Of a stretch of 28,389 nucleotides of DNA, positions 23,864-28,389 are shown in pieces. The notes under the pieces were generated by a model that was given only the letters and a program-made list of their open reading frames with translations, searched no databases and was not told where the DNA came from. Made by a program: the position numbers and the translations under genes. Position 1 is the first letter of the stretch, and each line of letters begins with the position of its first letter. This DNA is from an uncultured Lachnospiraceae bacterium (lineage in GTDB: Bacteria > Bacillota > Clostridia > Lachnospirales > Lachnospiraceae). The stretch is taken from contig CAJUDX010000039.1 in NCBI GenBank assembly GCA_910584785.1, positions 1-28,389 on the forward strand, given 5' to 3'.

Positions 23864-23980
23864 GGCTTTCAGTTTAAGCTTCTATTGCTTCTATGCAAAT
23901 TTAAACTTTTGCCTAAAGCTCTTATCCTGAAATTCCCGGAACCAAGAGTCAATCGAAAAACGAAAAGAAATGGTAAAAGT

Positions 23981-25447
23981 ATGAGCAGACCAAGAGCAAA
24001 AAATCTTCCCAGAATAGCCTTTGCCGCCCCGTCCAGCGGAAGCGGAAAAACCGTAATTACCTGCGGATTTCTTAACCTTCTGCAAAGGAGGAATCTATCC
24101 TGCATCTCTTTTAAATGCGGGCCGGACTATATCGATCCTATGTTTCATCGCTATGTGCTGGGCATTCCCGGTTATAATCTGGACAGCTTTTTCCTTTCCC
24201 CGGAACAGGTGGGGAATTTACTGATAGAAAAGGCGTCAGCGATTCAAAAAGATAAAACAATACAAAAAAATTGCACAGCAAAGAAGGCCGATGTTGTTGT
24301 GAAGGCTGATGTTGCTGTAATTGAAGGGGTTATGGGCTTTTATGATGGAATTGGCGGCAATACTTCGCACGCCAGCACCTATGAGATTGCAAAAATCACT
24401 GATACGCCGGTGGTTCTGGTGGTCGACGGGAAAAAAAGCAGCCTGTCTTTAGCTGCGCTGGTAAAGGGTTTTCTGGAATATGCCCCGGACAGCCATATCT
24501 GTGGAGTTATCCTCAACCGAACCTCTCCTGCCATGGCAGAGCGCTTAAAACCTCATCTGGAAAAACTGGGGATTCGTGTCTATGGTGCCGTTCCCGTGTG
24601 TAAAGAAGCCGACTGGGAAAGCCGCCATTTAGGGCTTATCCTTCCGGGTGAGCAGGAAAAACTTCAGGAAAAAGTTGATAGTTGGACAGATCGGCTGGAA
24701 GAACATCTGGATATTGAAGGGCTGCTGGAATTGGCAAATCAGGCGCCAAGCTTGGAAAAACACAGGGAAAGCGCCTTATCTGCATCGGCAATTTCAACAG
24801 CCCAACCGACAAAATCCATAATGAAAAACTCAGCAAAATCTCCGGTTAAAACCATCCGCCGGATTGCCATTGCCCAGGATGAAGCCTTTTGTTTTTATTA
24901 CCAGGACAATCTGGATCTATTGCAAGCGGCAGGATGGGAACTTATTCCGTTCAGCCCGCTTCGCGATCGTCACCTGCCCTGCGCCGGCATTTCTGCCATC
25001 CTTCTGGGCGGCGGATACCCGGAAGTGTTTGTGAAAGAATTATCAGAAAATCAGGCAATGATCAAAGAAATCCAAACCGCTTCCCGACATGGCATAAAGT
25101 TTTTGGCAGAATGCGGGGGATTCCTTTACCTGCACGAATGGCTGGAAGGAACAAATGCGATTTCTTATCCCATGGCTGGTTTACTTCCGGCAAAGGGATT
25201 TAAGACGGATAAACTCTCCCGCTTTGGCTATATTACCTTATTCGATGCACAGGGAAACCGGATGTTTCGCGGACATGAGTTTCATTACTGGGACAGTACC
25301 ATCCCCGGACAGGACTGGAAGGCCGTAAAACCATTAAGCACCCGGCAATGGGACTGCATGGTCGCAACCGAGAACATGCTTGCCGGATTCCCTCACCTGT
25401 ATTACGGCTCTAACCCAGAACGGATTTTGCAATTTTTATCAGGATAA
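23981..25447 (+). CDS. cbiA: Cobyrinate a,c-diamide synthase
   Basis: CbiA amidates the a and c side chains of cobyrinate using glutamine and ATP in anaerobic cobalamin biosynthesis. The 488-residue product has a dethiobiotin-synthetase-like ATPase half with P-loop SSGSGKT (18-24), KCGPDYIDPMFH (45-56), EGVMGFYDG (115-123) and VVDGKKSSLS. It ends with a class I glutaminase half with C378 in LAECGGFLY and H472 in FPHLYYGSNPE. It is somewhat longer than usual because of two Lys-rich insertions (about 90-108 and 258-290, the second in the interdomain linker). The ATG at 23981 is chosen because the conserved fold starts right after it. The frame is open from 23885 but those residues are not family-like. 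The ribosome binding site is poor. No other cobalamin gene or cobalamin riboswitch is nearby. Confidence 0.95.
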   Translation: MSRPRAKNLPRIAFAAPSSGSGKTVITCGFLNLLQRRNLSCISFKCGPDYIDPMFHRYVLGIPGYNLDSFFLSPEQVGNLLIEKASAIQKDKTIQKNCTAKKADVVVKADVAVIEGVMGFYDGIGGNTSHASTYEIAKITDTPVVLVVDGKKSSLSLAALVKGFLEYAPDSHICGVILNRTSPAMAERLKPHLEKLGIRVYGAVPVCKEADWESRHLGLILPGEQEKLQEKVDSWTDRLEEHLDIEGLLELANQAPSLEKHRESALSASAISTAQPTKSIMKNSAKSPVKTIRRIAIAQDEAFCFYYQDNLDLLQAAGWELIPFSPLRDRHLPCAGISAILLGGGYPEVFVKELSENQAMIKEIQTASRHGIKFLAECGGFLYLHEWLEGTNAISYPMAGLLPAKGFKTDKLSRFGYITLFDAQGNRMFRGHEFHYWDSTIPGQDWKAVKPLSTRQWDCMVATENMLAGFPHLYYGSNPERILQFLSG

Positions 25448-25462
25448 AGCAGGACATAATGT

Positions 25463-27148
25463 TCATCCACCTATTCCATCAATCAAAACAGCAAATGCCT
25501 CATAGGGCCGAAGCACGCCCTCTTTTCCGGGGTTTTCATAGTTGGAAATCAAACAATTGCCGCCGGTGAATGCTTCCGGCAGGGTAAATGCCGTTTCTTT
25601 ATCAACAAAACTGCATACCACAAGAAGCTTTTCCTTCCCCAGGCTTCTCTTATAGGCAAAGACTTCCTCGCTGTCCTCAAACAAAAGTTCATAATCACCG
25701 TGGACAATAACCGGATACTGCTTTCGCAGGGCAATTAACTTCTGGTAATGATAAAATACGGAATGACGATCTTCAAGGGCAGCCCTGGCATTGATTTCCC
25801 TATAGTTAGGATTAACCGGCATCCACGGCTTTCCCGCGGTAAAGCCAGCATGTTCGCTGTCGTCCCACTGCATCGGCGTGCGGGCGTTATCCCGGCTTAT
25901 CCTGGTCATGCAGGGCCAGAATTCCTCGTGAGAAACCCGACCGGATTTACACCACTCTTCATAGGCATGAATACTTTCAATATCGTGAAAATCTTCTGGG
26001 CCTTTAAAGGGATAGTTTGTCATTCCCAGCTCTTCGCCCTGATAAATATAAGGGGTTCCCTGCATCAGATGAAGGCAGGTGGCAAGCATTTTTGCCGACA
26101 GTACGCGCCACTGGGCTGCATCATTGCCAAACCGCGACACGGCTCTTGGCTGATCGTGGTTATCCCAGAATAAGCTGTTCCATGCTTTTCCATAAAGCTC
26201 CTTCTGCCAGCGGGAAAGGATGGCTTTTAAAGTGGTCAATGGCATTTTCTCATCCGTCCATTTCCCATACCTTCCGCAGCTGTCCACATGCTGGAACTGG
26301 AACACCATGTTCAACTCCCCGCTGTCCTTTCCCGCATAGCGGCAGGCTTCCTCAGGGGTAACGCCTGCGGTTTCTCCCACCGTCATCAGGTCATACTTCG
26401 ATAATACTTCCCGGTTCATTTCCTTCAGATAGCGGTGGACATTCGGGCCGTGGACGCAGTAAGGAGAATAATCCCCGTAAAGTCCCCGGATTTCTCCGTC
26501 CGGCATCTCCTTTGTCTTGGAAATCATGCTGATAACGTCCATCCGAAAGCCGTCAACACCCTTTTTACACCACCAGTCCATCATGGCAAAAACTTCGCTG
26601 CGCACCCTGGGATTATCCCAGTTTAAATCCGGCTGCTTTTTTGAAAACAAATGAAGGTAATACTGTCCTCGATTTTCGTCAAACTCCCACGCACTTCCGC
26701 CGAAACATGCCCCCCAGTTATTGGGTGCCGAACCGTCCTCCTTTGCATCTCTCCAGATATAGTAATCATGATAAGGATTATCCTTCGATTTCCGGCTTTC
26801 CGCAAACCAGCGATGCTCATCCGAGGTGTGGTTGACTACCAGATCCATAACAATTTTCAAGCCTTTTTCATGTGCCTTGGAAAGCAGCTCGTCAAAATCC
26901 TCCATGGTTCCAAATTCTTCCATAATTGCCTGATAGTCGCTGATATCATAGCCATTATCATCATTAGGGGACTGATAAACCGGCGACATCCAAATCACAT
27001 CCACACCAAGGGTCTTTAAATAGTCCAGGCGGCTGATAATTCCCTGAAGATCTCCAATGCCATCCCCATTGCTGTCCATAAAGCTCCGGGGATAAATCTG
27101 ATAAACCACGGCTTCCTTCCACCATGCAGTATGCGCTTTATTTTCCAT
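25463..27148 (-). CDS. malL: GH13 alpha-glucosidase, probable oligo-1,6-glucosidase
   Basis: A 561-residue cytoplasmic GH13 enzyme that hydrolyses short alpha-glucosides from their non-reducing end. It has the usual length and start (WWKEAVVYQIYPRSF). The catalytic set is complete: nucleophile D204 in GFRMDVI, acid/base E259 in TVGET and D332 in NHDQ. The conserved DLVVNHTS (102-109) is also present. The residue after the nucleophile is Val205. In this subfamily Val favours alpha-1,6 bonds (isomaltose, panose), whereas Ala or Thr there favours maltose. The DSNGDGIGDLQG segment (25-36) is a likely Ca2+ site. The ATG at 27148 has AAGGAG 11-12 nt upstream. The gene is convergent with cbiA, with 15 nt between stop codons, and has no linked sugar transporter or regulator in view. 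The symbol is by similarity. Confidence 0.92.
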   Translation of the reverse strand: MENKAHTAWWKEAVVYQIYPRSFMDSNGDGIGDLQGIISRLDYLKTLGVDVIWMSPVYQSPNDDNGYDISDYQAIMEEFGTMEDFDELLSKAHEKGLKIVMDLVVNHTSDEHRWFAESRKSKDNPYHDYYIWRDAKEDGSAPNNWGACFGGSAWEFDENRGQYYLHLFSKKQPDLNWDNPRVRSEVFAMMDWWCKKGVDGFRMDVISMISKTKEMPDGEIRGLYGDYSPYCVHGPNVHRYLKEMNREVLSKYDLMTVGETAGVTPEEACRYAGKDSGELNMVFQFQHVDSCGRYGKWTDEKMPLTTLKAILSRWQKELYGKAWNSLFWDNHDQPRAVSRFGNDAAQWRVLSAKMLATCLHLMQGTPYIYQGEELGMTNYPFKGPEDFHDIESIHAYEEWCKSGRVSHEEFWPCMTRISRDNARTPMQWDDSEHAGFTAGKPWMPVNPNYREINARAALEDRHSVFYHYQKLIALRKQYPVIVHGDYELLFEDSEEVFAYKRSLGKEKLLVVCSFVDKETAFTLPEAFTGGNCLISNYENPGKEGVLRPYEAFAVLIDGIGG

Positions 27149-27500
27149 AACAATCTCTTCTCCTTTTTATAGTAAAATGCCGATATAAGATACCAAGGGT
27201 TTTTGGATTGCCCCGCCCTTTGTGCTTCTGCAATCCTCTTATTCATTTATCCTACTTGATTTCCCCGAAAAAATCTTGCAGTATTTTTTACTATAAATAA
27301 CACAATCTTGACCTTATAAGTCCTTACCGCGGACAAAGTGCATTAACTCCCGCCGATAGAAGATAAGCTACCTGTTAGTTTACATCCTTCACCTCTGCCC
27401 GGCAAATGGAGAGAAAGGCAAAAAGCAGCGAAATATCAGTGTCAACGGCGGCGCTGAAAGCGCCGTTCATCTTGACCGTTGACTGGCTCGGCTGGCTTTG
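27149..27500. other. Upstream region of the glucosidase gene
   Basis: This 352-bp stretch has no gene. It contains a 12-bp inverted repeat pair (TTTATAGTAAAA at 27166-27177 and TTTTACTATAAA at 27286-27297) spaced by 108 nt, and the nested hairpin at 27441-27483. I could not assign a confident promoter or catabolite-repression site. Confidence 0.6.
27441..27483. repeat. Nested hairpin downstream of the anti-sigma gene
   Basis: The outer arms GTCAACGG (27441-27448) and CCGTTGAC (27476-27483) directly abut an inner 7-bp stem CGGCGCT/AGCGCCG (27449-27455 and 27459-27465) with a 3-nt loop. It lies 18 nt past the anti-sigma stop codon. On the minus strand a short T-run follows only about 15 nt beyond the stem, so it is a weak or atypical terminator. 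Confidence 0.55.
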
Positions 27501-28295
27501 CTACTCACCGGCATTTTGCTGTTCCGTTCTTCTGTTTCTCCATCCCCGTCCATGCCCACCACCATATCCATGATGTCCATTTTGCTGGTTATCATATGAC
27601 GAAGAATTATTTCCACTGTCGGTTGAAAGGCGGTCAATTAAATCCCGAATTTCCCGCATTGTCATTTCCTGCACCGCTTCAGGAGTGATATTGGGGTCAA
27701 GAAGTTGTAATTCCAGAAAGGCTCTGTATTTTCCGCAGGATAGGCCCATTTCGTGAGCGTCAGCTACTTCTTCCGAGGACGCATAAAAGCAATAGGTATT
27801 GCGCCGTTCCTCCGCACATGCCTCGACACCGGAAAGAATTCTTGCGGATTGCTGCCCATCTGCTCCTGTCACGGTAATCGTCATAACTTCGTCATTAGAT
27901 AACAACGCCGTTATAGTATCATTGTTCAACACCTGTTCAACTGCATCTGCGTAATTCTTATATTTTATATTCAAAGAATCGGCCAGTTTCCGTCCGTCCT
28001 CGTTAAAATCATTTATATCAATCACCCGGTCAAACCTATTGATGCTCATTTCAATGGAAGGGTTTATGTCGATGCTGATTTCTGCTATGGGAGTGAAATA
28101 AAGCCAATGTCCTCCGAACAGCATAAATAAAAAACAAATACATACTGTAGCATACAGAGGGTACTTATGATGTTTTACTGTTGTCGTTGTATATCCCTGT
28201 GTTCTCTGTGCAAGAAATGCTATAGTCTGGTTCTTTAATTCTTCCTTGGCACGTATAGGCTTAAAGAGTTCCTTAAATATATCATTCATATTCAT
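27501..28295 (-). CDS. RsgI-like transmembrane anti-sigma factor
   Basis: A 264-residue single-pass membrane protein. The cytoplasmic part is about 1-44, the membrane helix about 46-66, and an extracytoplasmic domain begins ISIDINPSIEMSINRFDRVI. This matches the RsgI family, whose members autocleave between the Asn and Pro of this motif (here N78-P79) as the first step in sigma release. The C-terminal tail (about 232-264) is Asn/Gly/His-rich, with no recognisable carbohydrate-binding sensor domain. The ATG at 28295 is chosen because GGAGG lies 5 nt upstream. A GTG at 28301 overlaps that site. The start overlaps the end of the sigma factor gene by 14 nt, so the pair is translationally coupled. 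The signal it senses is unknown. Confidence 0.8.
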   Translation of the reverse strand: MNMNDIFKELFKPIRAKEELKNQTIAFLAQRTQGYTTTTVKHHKYPLYATVCICFLFMLFGGHWLYFTPIAEISIDINPSIEMSINRFDRVIDINDFNEDGRKLADSLNIKYKNYADAVEQVLNNDTITALLSNDEVMTITVTGADGQQSARILSGVEACAEERRNTYCFYASSEEVADAHEMGLSCGKYRAFLELQLLDPNITPEAVQEMTMREIRDLIDRLSTDSGNNSSSYDNQQNGHHGYGGGHGRGWRNRRTEQQNAGE

Positions 28296-28389
28296 AAGCA
28301 CCTCCCAGCTTTTCCTTTAACATTTGTTTAGAACGAGTCAGGAGCGTATAAATCGTATTCACATTTTTTCCTAAAATACGGCTAATCTG
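28282..28389 (-). CDS. ECF-type RNA polymerase sigma factor, 3' end only
   Basis: The last 35 codons of a gene that runs off the right edge of the window. The residues QISRILGKNVNTIYTLLTRS are the helix-turn-helix of sigma region 4.2, which contacts the -35 element, followed by a short basic tail ending in TGA (28282-28284). It overlaps the anti-sigma start by 14 nt. The shape is that of ECF sigma factors, not the longer SigI usually paired with RsgI, although region 4 alone cannot settle this. Confidence 0.78.
   Translation of the reverse strand, partial: QISRILGKNVNTIYTLLTRSKQMLKEKLGGAYEYE

Noticed and set aside
23864..23980. Cobalamin riboswitch upstream of cbiA
   Set aside because: The stretch is only 117 nt and lacks a recognisable B12-box or the expected paired elements.
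27453..27467. Catabolite-repression (cre) site
   Set aside because: The TGAAAGCG-containing sequence has the wrong spacing for the cre consensus and is better explained as part of the nested hairpin.

Overview
The window looks like chromosomal DNA of a Gram-positive anaerobe of the class Clostridia, most likely a Lachnospiraceae-type gut bacterium. This is inferred from gene content: a TIGR03960/TIGR03936/RNase G operon, a lipoprotein flavin reductase, a DUF1538 plus PII-like pair, an LCP protein with an NlpC/P60 wall hydrolase, and strong AGGAGG-type ribosome binding sites. I saw no rRNA, tRNA, CRISPR array, prophage or intact insertion sequence.

Layout. Positions 1-4411 (minus strand) hold cell-envelope genes: an LCP-family cell-wall polymer ligase with a very acidic cytoplasmic head, and a large membrane-anchored NlpC/P60 peptidase. 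glmS (plus, 4617-6437) has its own consensus promoter and no room for a glmS ribozyme. From 13221 down to 6534 runs one minus-strand operon: TIGR03960 radical SAM protein, TIGR03936/DUF2344 protein, RNase G, TrkA, TrkH. Each junction overlaps or is only a few bases long. The gap at 13222-14408 has no intact gene but carries the left end of an IS200/IS605 element, with its stem-loop and the first nine codons of tnpA, and a decayed reading frame.

Positions 14409-17967 (minus) hold a DUF2164 protein, a two-helix K+ channel with a Rossmann-type cytoplasmic region and a C-terminal RyR domain, and an unrecognised 534-residue protein with one C-terminal membrane helix. This is my best candidate for an undescribed system: a ligand-gated K+ channel with a dedicated partner.

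Positions 18166-20043 (minus) encode an exported fumarate-reductase-like lipoprotein with a C-terminal FMN-binding domain. It diverges from a plus-strand group (20347-25447): a DUF1538 membrane protein with two homologous halves, a tandem PII-like sensor, a membrane-anchored alpha/beta hydrolase and a lone cobyrinate a,c-diamide synthase. A GH13 oligo-1,6-glucosidase (25463-27148, minus) converges on that group. The right edge holds an RsgI-like anti-sigma gene and the 3' end of its ECF-type sigma factor gene.

Themes. K+ handling appears twice (TrkAH uptake and the RyR-domain channel). Envelope synthesis and remodelling genes (LCP, NlpC/P60, glmS) cluster at the left. Ligand-sensing membrane modules (RyR channel, DUF1538/PII-like, RsgI) recur through the window.
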